42,708 bases of DNA, taken from positions 1 through 42,708 of the forward strand of contig JAGCZA010000115.1 in assembly GCA_017960525.1 (NCBI GenBank), given 5' to 3'. Made by a program: the position numbers and the translations under genes. The notes beneath the pieces are model-generated. The model was not told where the DNA came from. It saw nothing but the letters and a program-made list of their open reading frames with translations, and made no database searches. The DNA comes from Prevotella sp. (GTDB lineage Bacteria > Bacteroidota > Bacteroidia > Bacteroidales > Bacteroidaceae). Shown here one piece after another: positions 14,941 through 22,520 of this stretch. The stretch's first letter is position 1. Each line of letters opens with the position of its first letter.

Positions 14941-16606
14941 ACAACTTATAGAGTGCGTGCCCAACTTCAGCGAGGGGCGCGATATGGGCGTCATACGCCA
15001 GATAACCGATGAGATAGAGCGCTTGGAGGGGGTAAGGCTTCTCAACGTAGAACCTGGCCAGGCCGCCAACCGTACGGTGGTGACATTTGTAGGCGAGCCT
15101 AATGCCGTCTGCGAAGCTGCTTTCCAGGCTGTGAAGAAGGCTGGCGAGTTGATAGATATGCGACGCCATGAGGGTACTCATCCGCGTATAGGCGCTACCG
15201 ATGTGCTGCCGTTAGTGCCTGTCCAGAGCATCACCCTGAAAGAGTGCGCTGAACTGGCTCAGGCATTGGCACGACGCATTGCCGACGAACTTCTCATCCC
15301 ATGCTACTGTTACGAGGCAGCTGCCATTCTGCCGGAACGCAAGAACCTGGCCGTATGCCGCGCAGGAGGCTATGAGGCACTGAATCGGAAGCTGACAACT
15401 CCCGGAAAGGAGCCAGACTTTATCAGCGACAAACTGAGAAAGGGCGGCGATACGGGCGAATTGGAACTGGACGCTGCTTCGCCTGTGTGGCGTACGGGCT
15501 GCACGGTAGTAGGTGCACGTAATTACCTGATAGCTGTGAATTTCAACTTGAACACCACTTCAGCTCGACTGGCCAACGATATAGCGCTTACCTTGCGTGA
15601 AAAGGGCAGACCGATGCGCCAAGGAGGTTCGCCTGCTGGTGCTATTGTCTACGACGAAGACGGCAAGCCCATGATGAAGCCAGGAAAGCTGAAGAGCACG
15701 AAGGCCTTGGGCTGGTATATCGACGAATATGGCATTGCACAGGTGTCGATGAACCTGACTGATATAAGTGTGACGCCGCTCCATACAGCTTTCGAGGAGG
15801 TGTGCCGTGCCGCAAGGAAGCGTGGGATGCGTGTCACGGGTACTGAGATTATCGGCCTTGTCCCCAAGAAGGCACTCGTCGATGCTGGAAAGCATTTCTT
15901 GGAAAAACAACACCGTTCGGCTGGTGTCCCTGAAGACGATATCGTCAAGATTGCCGTCAAGTCGATGTGTCTCAACGATATACGTCCTTTCAATCCAAGG
16001 GAGAAGGTTATAGAGTATATGCTGGAGGATGCTGATGCGGCTGCCCGTCAAAACCTGGTGAAAAGCAGCATCAAGGAGTTTGCCGAACAAATTTCCCGTG
16101 AGAATAACTGTCCTGGCGGCAGTAGTGCATCGGCTTATCTCGGCACCTTGGCTGCGGCATTGGGAGCGATGGTGGCCAATGCTTCTGCCAACCAGGCTGG
16201 CTGGGAAGACCGTTGGGACGAGTTCTCCCAGTGGGCTGTGATGGGGCAGGATATGATGCGCCAGTTGCTCTCGCTTGTCGACGAGGAGGCCAAGCATCCG
16301 AAGCGCAATGCCGAAGAGCAGGCGCGTGCCTCGCTCCGTACCATGCACGTGGTGATGCAGACCTTTGTGGTGTTGCGCTATATGGCCCAGGAAGGTGCTC
16401 ACGACAATATCAGCAACGTGGGGGTGGGGGCATTGGCTGCCCATGCGGCTGTGGCTGGTGCCGGACTGGTTGTGAAGCACAATGCTTCGTTACTGGACGA
16501 CTATATGCGTGCAGGAGAGTTGGTGGCCAAAGCCAACGACATTATAAAGCGCGCCAACGAGGCGGAGCACGAAATCATGGAAGTGGTGGAAAAGAGTTAT
16601 TCGTGA
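14924..16606 (+). CDS. ftcD: Bifunctional glutamate formimidoyltransferase / formimidoyl-THF cyclodeaminase
   Basis: Transfers the formimino group from formiminoglutamate to tetrahydrofolate, then releases ammonia to give 5,10-methenyl-THF: the end of histidine breakdown feeding one-carbon metabolism. The N-terminal transferase domain (QLIECVPNFSEGRD, RRHEGTHPRIGATDVLPLVP) covers about 1-300. The cyclodeaminase domain (from about 350, SSIKEFAEQISRENNCPGGSSASAYLGTLAAALGAMVANAS) is fused to it, giving about 560 residues as in the mammalian enzyme. No hut genes adjoin it. The start is uncertain (14906, 14924 or 14927); 14924/14927 is favoured by AGGTGG just upstream. The 3' end overlaps rlmH tail to tail by 10 bases. 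Confidence 0.92.
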   Translation: MMKSDRQLIECVPNFSEGRDMGVIRQITDEIERLEGVRLLNVEPGQAANRTVVTFVGEPNAVCEAAFQAVKKAGELIDMRRHEGTHPRIGATDVLPLVPVQSITLKECAELAQALARRIADELLIPCYCYEAAAILPERKNLAVCRAGGYEALNRKLTTPGKEPDFISDKLRKGGDTGELELDAASPVWRTGCTVVGARNYLIAVNFNLNTTSARLANDIALTLREKGRPMRQGGSPAGAIVYDEDGKPMMKPGKLKSTKALGWYIDEYGIAQVSMNLTDISVTPLHTAFEEVCRAARKRGMRVTGTEIIGLVPKKALVDAGKHFLEKQHRSAGVPEDDIVKIAVKSMCLNDIRPFNPREKVIEYMLEDADAAARQNLVKSSIKEFAEQISRENNCPGGSSASAYLGTLAAALGAMVANASANQAGWEDRWDEFSQWAVMGQDMMRQLLSLVDEEAKHPKRNAEEQARASLRTMHVVMQTFVVLRYMAQEGAHDNISNVGVGALAAHAAVAGAGLVVKHNASLLDDYMRAGELVAKANDIIKRANEAEHEIMEVVEKSYS

Positions 16607-17067
16607 TGGTAGGGTTCGCCCTTGATGATGGTGCAGGCACGATAGAGCTGTTCGGTGAAGACGAGGCGCACCATCTGGTGTGAGAACGTCATCCGCGACA
16701 GCGACAGTTGTTCATTCGCGCGGGCATAGACGCCAGGTGAAAAGCCGTAGGGGCCGCCGATGACGAACACCAGCCGGCGGCTTGTAGACCATTTCTGCTC
16801 CAGCCAGCGGGCAAAGTCGAGACTGCGCAGCTCCTTCCCTCGCTCATCGAGGAGCACCACCGTGTCCTGTGGCTGCAATTGTTTCAGTATGAGTTCCCCT
16901 TCTGCCGTCCGCTGCTGCTCTTCTGAGAGGTTGCGGGCGTTTTTCAGTTCTGGTATGACGGTAATGCCGAAGGGCATATAGTGGGTGATGCGGCTGGCAT
17001 AGTCGCTGATGCCGGCGTCGAAGTGGCGGTCGGTGGTCTTGCCCACGAGTATCAGTTCAGTCTTCAT
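16597..17067 (-). CDS. rlmH: 23S rRNA (pseudouridine1915-N3)-methyltransferase
   Basis: SPOUT-class methyltransferase modifying pseudouridine 1915 in helix 69 of 23S rRNA on assembled ribosomes. The 156-residue length is typical. Motifs: LLDERGKELRSLDFARWLE, FVIGGPYGF (SAM-binding knot) and SLSRMTFSHQMVRLVFTEQL, ending in IIKGEPYHHE. It is the last gene of the ssb operon and overlaps lpxB by 11 bases, so translation is probably coupled. Confidence 0.96.
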   Translation of the reverse strand: MKTELILVGKTTDRHFDAGISDYASRITHYMPFGITVIPELKNARNLSEEQQRTAEGELILKQLQPQDTVVLLDERGKELRSLDFARWLEQKWSTSRRLVFVIGGPYGFSPGVYARANEQLSLSRMTFSHQMVRLVFTEQLYRACTIIKGEPYHHE

Positions 17068-18202
17068 TCGCTTTTCCCCTGGTTAATAGCTGGTACATAG
17101 TGGTGGCTGCCTTTTCTGGGGCGCAGTCGTCGCCCAGCTGCTGCCACAGTTGCTGATAGTCTTCCAGCATTTGCCTGCGGGCGGGAGCGTCGTCTGGAAG
17201 AATGGCGGCCAGTTCGCGGCGGATGTTGTCGAGTGTGAACGAGTCGGCCACCAGTTCGCGCACCACCTCACGGTTGGCAATGAGGTTCACCAGCGAAATG
17301 TATTTCACTTTCAGCACTTTCTTCCGCAACCAGCCGATGAGGCGGGGTAGGGGGGTCTCGTAGCACACCACCTGAGGTACGCCGAAGAGGGCTGTTTCCA
17401 AGGTGGCCGTGCCGCTGGTGACGAGGGCGGTATGGGCCTGACTGAGGAGTGCGTAGGTCTGGTTGTCCACCCTGCGGACACTTGTGCCGGTGGTGAACTG
17501 CTCGTAGAAGCTGCTCTCTATGCCGGGAGCGCCGGCCAGCACCAGTTCGTAGTCGTCCTCAAACTGGCGTGCAGCCTCAATCATTGTGGGCAGATTGTCC
17601 TTGATTTCCTGTCGACGGCTGCCTGCCAGCAGGGCGATGACCTTTTTCGCTTTTGGCTTGTCGTTGCTGCCAGCCTCGTTGAGGAACGTGCGCACTTCGT
17701 CGGCGGTGGGGTTGCCAACATAGTGGATAGGGTAGTGGTGCTTGCCCTCGAAGAAGTCCACCTCGAAGGGCAGGATGGAGAACAGTTCGTCCACGTCACG
17801 GCGGATGTTCTTGATGCGGTACTCCTTCCACGCCCATATCTTAGGGGCGATGTAGTAGTAGACCTTTGGTGTCGGCTGGGACAGGGCGTGCACATACTTT
17901 GCGATGCTGAGGTTGAAGCCTGGGTAGTCCACCAGTATGACCACGTCAGGCTGCCATTTGCTGATGTCTCGTTTGCACAGCCGCATGTTGCGGAGAATGG
18001 TGGGCAGATGGAGCAGCACGGGAATGAAACCCATATAAGCCAGTTCGCGGTAGTGCCTCACCATCGTGCCGCCAGCGGCAGCCATCAGGTCGCCGCCGAT
18101 GAAGCGGAACTCAGCCTGCGGGTCTTTCCGTGCCAATGCTTGCATGAGTCGCGAGGCATGCAGATCGCCGCTGGCCTCTCCGGCAATCAGATAGTATTTC
18201 AT
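17057..18202 (-). CDS. lpxB: Lipid-A-disaccharide synthase
   Basis: Condenses UDP-2,3-diacylglucosamine with lipid X to form the lipid A disaccharide at the inner face of the inner membrane. The 381-residue protein shows AGEASGDLHASRLM at the N-terminus, YYIAPKIWAWKEYRI, YVGNPTADEV, LLAGSRRQEIKDNLPTM and the sugar-nucleotide-binding TSGTATLETALFGVPQVVCY. It overlaps surE by 4 bases and rlmH by 11. Its presence confirms an LPS-bearing Gram-negative envelope. Confidence 0.96.
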   Translation of the reverse strand: MKYYLIAGEASGDLHASRLMQALARKDPQAEFRFIGGDLMAAAGGTMVRHYRELAYMGFIPVLLHLPTILRNMRLCKRDISKWQPDVVILVDYPGFNLSIAKYVHALSQPTPKVYYYIAPKIWAWKEYRIKNIRRDVDELFSILPFEVDFFEGKHHYPIHYVGNPTADEVRTFLNEAGSNDKPKAKKVIALLAGSRRQEIKDNLPTMIEAARQFEDDYELVLAGAPGIESSFYEQFTTGTSVRRVDNQTYALLSQAHTALVTSGTATLETALFGVPQVVCYETPLPRLIGWLRKKVLKVKYISLVNLIANREVVRELVADSFTLDNIRRELAAILPDDAPARRQMLEDYQQLWQQLGDDCAPEKAATTMYQLLTRGKANED

Positions 18203-18978
18203 AGGTTCTTGTTCCAGTCGCCCATTTGGCGGAGCATATCGTAGTCGGTCAGGTCAATCGTGGTCGGCGTGATGGCCACATAGCCGTGCTGTAAGGCCCA
18301 GTTGTCGGTATCCTCGCGGTCGGCTTCGTCGTTGCGGAAGTGACCCACCATCCAGTAGTAGTCGTAGCCACGGGGATGATGGCATTTCGTCACTTCGTTG
18401 TACCAGGTGCCGAAGGCCATCCGGCACACCTTGATGCCACGATAGTCGCGCTGGCCTTCTTGCAGGAGCGGGAAGTTGATGTTCAGGCACACACCCTTGG
18501 GCAGTCCTTCGCGCAGCACCCTCTGGGTGAACTCCCTCACGTAGGGACGCAAAGGCTCGAAGTCGGCGTCGGGGCTGTAGTCGCAGAGCGAGTAGGCTAC
18601 CGAGGGAATGTACTTCATACAGCCCTCTATTGTCACGCCCATCGTGCCGCTATAGTGGGAGTTTACTGAGGCGTTGTCGCCGTGGTTGATGCCTCCGATG
18701 ATCATATCGGGCTGGCGGGTGAGTATCTCCGAGAGAGCCATTTTTACGCAGTCGACCGGTGTGCCGTTGCACGACCAGATGTCCACACCCTCATATCGCT
18801 CTTGCAGCTCTAATCGTAGTGGGGTAGTGGCCGAGAATGCGCGTGAGAAGCCGGAGCGTGCCGAGTCGGGTGCGCACACTACGATGTCGGCCAGGTCGGA
18901 GAGCATTTCTACCAGACAGTTGATGCCTTTAGCCTGAAAGCCGTCGTCGTTAGAGATCAGTATTAGTGGTTTGCTCAT
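18199..18978 (-). CDS. surE: 5'/3'-nucleotidase
   Basis: Metal-dependent phosphatase acting on nucleoside monophosphates. The 259-residue protein has the SurE signatures ISNDDGFQAKGI (metal-binding Asp pair), SCNGTPVDCVKMAL and IGGINHGDNASVNSHYSGTMG. It lies between the PPTase and lpxB genes with 4-base overlaps on both sides. The coupling of surE with lpxB is a known Bacteroidetes arrangement, although no shared pathway is evident. Confidence 0.96.
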   Translation of the reverse strand: MSKPLILISNDDGFQAKGINCLVEMLSDLADIVVCAPDSARSGFSRAFSATTPLRLELQERYEGVDIWSCNGTPVDCVKMALSEILTRQPDMIIGGINHGDNASVNSHYSGTMGVTIEGCMKYIPSVAYSLCDYSPDADFEPLRPYVREFTQRVLREGLPKGVCLNINFPLLQEGQRDYRGIKVCRMAFGTWYNEVTKCHHPRGYDYYWMVGHFRNDEADREDTDNWALQHGYVAITPTTIDLTDYDMLRQMGDWNKNL

Positions 18979-19574
18979 ATTGTCGTTTCTATTGGGTGGT
19001 AAGTCAGCACATAGTCGCTGGTCAGCTCGTGGCGGATGTCTACAAGCTGTCCGCGCTTCATATTTTCTATCAGCAGACGTGAAGGTGAGAGGCTGACGAG
19101 GCGCATATCGAAGTACTCCAGATTGTCTTCAGAGTGCAGCTTGTAGAGCGCCTCCTTGGCCGACCAGAGGGTGAGCATCTGTTCGATGGTGGCGGCCTCT
19201 TCGTCGGGTCGGATGAACTTCCGGGCAATACGTGCCACTCGGTCGCCCCTCTGCTCAATGTCTACGGCCACGTCTTCCGATTCAGACAGTATCAGGGCAG
19301 CATAACCGCGCGTGTGGCTGATGCTTACGTTATAGCCCTCTACCACAGGTCTCCCGCTTGGCAGATGGCCGATGAGCAGACTTTTGTTGCCCGTCATTGT
19401 GGCCAGCAGGGCACGGATGCTGTAGAACTCCCTCTGCCGTCCTTCGTTCTTGAAGGGCATTTCCAGGGCGGCAAGGTGGGGAAACAGTTCCAGCATCTCT
19501 GCCGCCGTCTCGTCCATGCGCCACAGGCCCAGGCGGGTGTGGCTCGTCACGTCACGTATTTCCTTCAGTGGCAT
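18975..19574 (-). CDS. 4'-phosphopantetheinyl transferase superfamily protein
   Basis: Probably loads the phosphopantetheine arm of CoA onto carrier proteins. The 199-residue product carries the family motifs: YNVSISHTRGYAALILS, DVAVDIEQRGDRVARIARKF (Mg2+-binding Asp and Glu) and LWSAKEALYKL. It is closer to the Sfp/Gsp group than to the short AcpS type. Its 5' end overlaps gldE by 23 bases. No polyketide or peptide synthetase genes are nearby, so it may serve the fatty-acid acyl carrier protein. Confidence 0.88.
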   Translation of the reverse strand: MPLKEIRDVTSHTRLGLWRMDETAAEMLELFPHLAALEMPFKNEGRQREFYSIRALLATMTGNKSLLIGHLPSGRPVVEGYNVSISHTRGYAALILSESEDVAVDIEQRGDRVARIARKFIRPDEEAATIEQMLTLWSAKEALYKLHSEDNLEYFDMRLVSLSPSRLLIENMKRGQLVDIRHELTSDYVLTYHPIETTI

Positions 19575-20886
19575 CTTCCTTGTTCACGATGACTTTTATT
19601 TTTGAGATGCGGTGGCCGTCAATCTCCACAATCTCGAACTTAAACTGTCCGTAGTCTATCCGCTCGTGAGGCTTCGGGAAGTCGCTCTTCAGTTCCAGCA
19701 TCAGGCCGGCCAGCGTGTCGGCGTCGCCCTCCACCTCCTCGAAGATGTCGTCGTCGAGCTTCAGAATCTTGTAGAAGTCGCTCAGCAGCGTCTTCCCCTC
19801 AAACACGTAGGTATTGGCGTTGATGCGCACATAGCTCTTCTCCTCCTCGTCGTACTCGTCGTTGATTTCGCCCACTATCTCCTCCAGGATGTCCTCCAGC
19901 GTCACCAGGCCGCTGGTGCCGCCAAACTCATCGACCACAATGGCGATGTGCACCTTGTTCTCCTGGAAGTCGCGCAGCAGGTCGTCAATCTTCTTTGTCT
20001 CAGGCACGAAGTAGGGCGGGCGGATGAGCGACTGCCAGCGGAAAGTGGACGGCTTGGTCAGGTGGGGCAGCAAGTCCTTGATATAGAGGATGCCGCGCAC
20101 CTGGTCGATGGAACCCTGATAGACGGGTATGCGCGAATAGTTGTTCTCCACGATGCATTGCAGCACCTCCGGGAACGTGCTGCGGAAGTCCAGGTCGACG
20201 ATATCCTGTCGGCTGGTCATCACCTCCTTGGCCGTCTCGTCGCCGAAGCGGACGATGCCCTCCAGCATATTCTGCTCCTCCTTCAGTTCCTCCTTGTCGG
20301 TCAGTTCCAGAGCCTGCTCCAGGTCGTCCACACTCAGCACGCGGTTCTCCTGCTGAAGCACCTTGCCGGCCAGTGAGCCGGAGCGGATGAGGATGCTCGA
20401 CAGGGGGTAGAACAGCCGCCGAAGCAGGGCGATGGCGGGCGCAAACATACGGCACACGTTCAGCGCGTGCTGGCCGCAGTACACCTTCGGCATAATCTCG
20501 CCGAAGAGCAGCAGCAGGAAAGTAAGCACCACCGTGATGACCACGAACTCCAGCCAGCGGGCCGCACCGAAGTCTATCCAACTGGCAAGGAAATAGTTGC
20601 ACAGCATAATGATGGTCACATTGACCAGATTGTTGGTGATGAGGATGGTGGCTAGCGTGCGCTCAGAGTCTTCACGCAGTTGCACGATGGTCTTGTCCAC
20701 ATCGCTCTTCTCCTCGTCCAGTTCGTTCAGGTCGGTAGGCGATAGCGAGAAGAACGCAATCTCCGAGCCGGAGGCGAATCCCGAAAACAGCAGGAGTACC
20801 AGGGCCAGCACGCCGGCAAACACCTCGCCGGGGCCGAGCGCATTGACAGTCACTTCGCTGAAAATCTGTTGAAGATAGTCCATCAC
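19552..20886 (-). CDS. gldE: GldE-type membrane protein with CBS and CorC/HlyC domains
   Basis: A 444-residue inner-membrane protein of the CNNM/HlyC family. An N-terminal CNNM domain with about four hydrophobic segments covers residues ~20-200 (VLALVLLLFSGFASGSEIAFFSLS, ILITNNLVNVTIIMLCNYFL, VVLTFLLLLFGEIMPKVYC). A CBS pair (~215-340, FRSTFPEVLQCIVENNYSRIPVY) and a C-terminal CorC/HlyC domain follow. Named GldE after the Flavobacterium gliding gene, but conserved in non-gliding Bacteroidales next to ssb, as here (4-base overlap), so gliding need not be implied. A role in divalent-ion transport or membrane stress is plausible from related CNNM/CorC proteins. Confidence 0.88.
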   Translation of the reverse strand: MMDYLQQIFSEVTVNALGPGEVFAGVLALVLLLFSGFASGSEIAFFSLSPTDLNELDEEKSDVDKTIVQLREDSERTLATILITNNLVNVTIIMLCNYFLASWIDFGAARWLEFVVITVVLTFLLLLFGEIMPKVYCGQHALNVCRMFAPAIALLRRLFYPLSSILIRSGSLAGKVLQQENRVLSVDDLEQALELTDKEELKEEQNMLEGIVRFGDETAKEVMTSRQDIVDLDFRSTFPEVLQCIVENNYSRIPVYQGSIDQVRGILYIKDLLPHLTKPSTFRWQSLIRPPYFVPETKKIDDLLRDFQENKVHIAIVVDEFGGTSGLVTLEDILEEIVGEINDEYDEEEKSYVRINANTYVFEGKTLLSDFYKILKLDDDIFEEVEGDADTLAGLMLELKSDFPKPHERIDYGQFKFEIVEIDGHRISKIKVIVNKEDATEGNT

Positions 20887-21236
20887 TGTGCCTCAGTTTC
20901 CTTTTGTGCCTTGGGCGTGAGCATTTCCATATTGTCCGCCCATATCTCAGTGGCATACTGCCGCTGGCCCTTCTTGTCGTCGTAGACGGTGTAGCGTATG
21001 CGCCCCTCGATGTAGAGTTTGTCGCCCTTGTGCACATAGTGCTCCACCACTTCGGCCAGGCGCCGCCACAGTATCACGTTGTGCCAGTCGGTATGGTCGG
21101 GCACCTGTGTGCCGTTCTGCAGGGTGTAGCCCCGCTCGGTGGTGGCCAGGCGCACCCGCGCCACAGCCACGCCCTGGTCCACGTAGCGCACCTCAGGCTC
21201 TGCGCCCACGTTGCCTATCAGCATTACTTTGTTCAT
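20883..21236 (-). CDS. ssb: Single-stranded DNA-binding protein, short form
   Basis: OB-fold protein that binds single-stranded DNA in replication and repair. The start MNKVMLIGNVGAEPEVRYV is canonical, and LATTERGY, DWHNVILWRRLAEVVEHYVHKGDKLYIEGRIR and WADNMEMLTPK complete the fold. At 117 residues it stops soon after the OB domain (KAQKETEAQ) and lacks the acidic DDDIPF-like tip that recruits partner proteins in most bacterial SSBs. It is first in the operon ssb-gldE-PPTase-surE-lpxB-rlmH and is driven by a strong promoter. Confidence 0.93.
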   Translation of the reverse strand: MNKVMLIGNVGAEPEVRYVDQGVAVARVRLATTERGYTLQNGTQVPDHTDWHNVILWRRLAEVVEHYVHKGDKLYIEGRIRYTVYDDKKGQRQYATEIWADNMEMLTPKAQKETEAQ

Positions 21237-21266
21237 TTCCTCTCCATTATTCTTTTAATGACGATG

Positions 21267-21298
21267 CAAAGGTACGAAAACTTTTTCGGAATGGCAAA
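21267..21298 (-). promoter_or_regulatory. Promoter of the ssb-gldE-lpxB-rlmH operon
   Basis: On the minus strand: TTTG (21295-21298), 20 bases, TACCTTTG (21267-21274). A full consensus match; the six overlapping genes downstream probably depend on it. No equally good promoter is seen for the divergent ECF sigma gene. Confidence 0.8.
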
Positions 21299-21371
21299 TA
21301 AAGTATATGTATTTCATAAAAAAAGCCGTTATTACTTTACAATTTCTTTGTCTGAACTGTATTATTTATGT

Positions 21372-21860
21372 ATGACTCGAAAAGAAATCGAAAAACTGTT
21401 TAAGATGCACTACGCACAGATGTACCGTCTGGCCGTGACCATCCTCTACGATGAGGACGAAAGCAAGGACGTGGTGAGCGAGGTCTTTGCGCGACTGATG
21501 GTCAGAGACATCACTTTGCAGGAGGATACGGCTGAGGCATATCTGATGATGAGCGTCAGAAACCAGTGCCGCAACGAACTGGAACGGAAACAAGTGCGTG
21601 AACGGTTCCTGCGGTTGCTGTCTGACGAGGCTGTCGAACCGACGATTGCCCAAAGTGAAGGACTGCGTATGAGGGAACTGATGCGCTATGTCCGTGAACA
21701 ATTGCCACCATTGAGCCAGCAGGTGTTCAAACTGCGTTTCGTCAAGGAGATGACCTGCCAGGAAGTGGCCGATGAACTGGGCGTCAGCCGTCAGACTGTC
21801 CACACGCACCTACGGCAGTCGGTAGAGAAAATCAGACTATTTTTCAATTCAAACACATAG
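21372..21860 (+). CDS. ECF-type RNA polymerase sigma factor
   Basis: A 162-residue extracytoplasmic-function sigma. The start MTRKEIEKLFKMHYAQMYRLA at 21372 matches the usual ECF N-terminus. Region 2 covers about 5-75 (LAVTILYDEDESKDVVSEVF) and region 4 about 105-160 (LPPLSQQVFKLRFVKEMTCQEVADELGVS with an HTH). The anti-sigma gene follows after 6 bases and a TonB-receptor-like gene after that. This is the classical Bacteroidetes cell-surface-signalling trio, in which an outer-membrane receptor signals through the anti-sigma factor. The target is probably the trio itself. Confidence 0.92.
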   Translation: MTRKEIEKLFKMHYAQMYRLAVTILYDEDESKDVVSEVFARLMVRDITLQEDTAEAYLMMSVRNQCRNELERKQVRERFLRLLSDEAVEPTIAQSEGLRMRELMRYVREQLPPLSQQVFKLRFVKEMTCQEVADELGVSRQTVHTHLRQSVEKIRLFFNSNT

Positions 21861-21866
21861 TGCAAT

Positions 21867-22520
21867 ATGATGACAAAGAAACAACTGACAGAACAGTTTC
21901 TGGAGTTGCAGGAACATCCGGAACATTTGACCGACGAGCAGTTGCAGCAGGTGCTCAATGATGAGCAGATGCAGGAGTTGGTGGAGCAAATGGCTTTTAC
22001 CAAGAGGGCTTTCGTACAAGAAGAGGAAACTCCGATTAGTGCGCCATCTGTGGCTGACGAATGGGCTAAGTTCGCGACAAGTCATTATAATGATGACACA
22101 CAATCCCGTTTCCGTTTTGGTAAGATTGCAGCCTCCTTCACTGGGGTACTCTTGGCATCGGGTATCGCTTTGGCCGCTATCCACATCGTGCGTCAGAGTG
22201 TTGGAGGGGATTTGCAATCCCCGTATCAAGAGGTGCAGATTTCAACTTCGTCTCAAAACGCATTGCTATCCGACACCACCAAGACCGACACGATTACGAT
22301 GGAGCCTCGTGTCTTTGACAACGTGACATTGGAAACAATGCTCACAGAGATAGCCGCTGTCCATCATGTCGGCATCAGTTTCGAGAACAAGGAAGCCCGT
22401 GAACTGCGTTTCCACTTCGTCTGGAAACGAGAGGACAGTCTTGACCGCATCGTGGAGAAACTGAACACCTTTGAGGCCGTGAACATTGTTGTGGAAAATG
22501 AAAAACTGGTTGTAAGATGA
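21867..22520 (+). CDS. Transmembrane anti-sigma factor with C-terminal STN-like (DUF4974) domain
   Basis: A 217-residue single-pass inner-membrane protein. A helical cytoplasmic N-terminus (about 1-80, acidic and Gln-rich) presumably binds the sigma. The membrane segment is about 86-107 (KIAASFTGVLLASGIALAAIHIV). The periplasmic C-terminus (about 145-217, VFDNVTLETMLTEIAAVHHV) resembles the STN/DUF4974 fold that contacts the receptor. It differs from full-length FecR proteins by having no recognisable FecR core between membrane and STN-like parts. A palindromic insert (22206-22222) lies in the linker. The stop overlaps the receptor start (ATGA). Confidence 0.82.
   Translation: MMTKKQLTEQFLELQEHPEHLTDEQLQQVLNDEQMQELVEQMAFTKRAFVQEEETPISAPSVADEWAKFATSHYNDDTQSRFRFGKIAASFTGVLLASGIALAAIHIVRQSVGGDLQSPYQEVQISTSSQNALLSDTTKTDTITMEPRVFDNVTLETMLTEIAAVHHVGISFENKEARELRFHFVWKREDSLDRIVEKLNTFEAVNIVVENEKLVVR
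22206..22222. repeat. Palindrome GGGGATT-TGC-AATCCCC
   Basis: A perfect 7-bp inverted repeat with a 3-base centre inside the anti-sigma linker, encoding GDLQSPY. It looks like a small dispersed element rather than a coding constraint. Confidence 0.55.
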
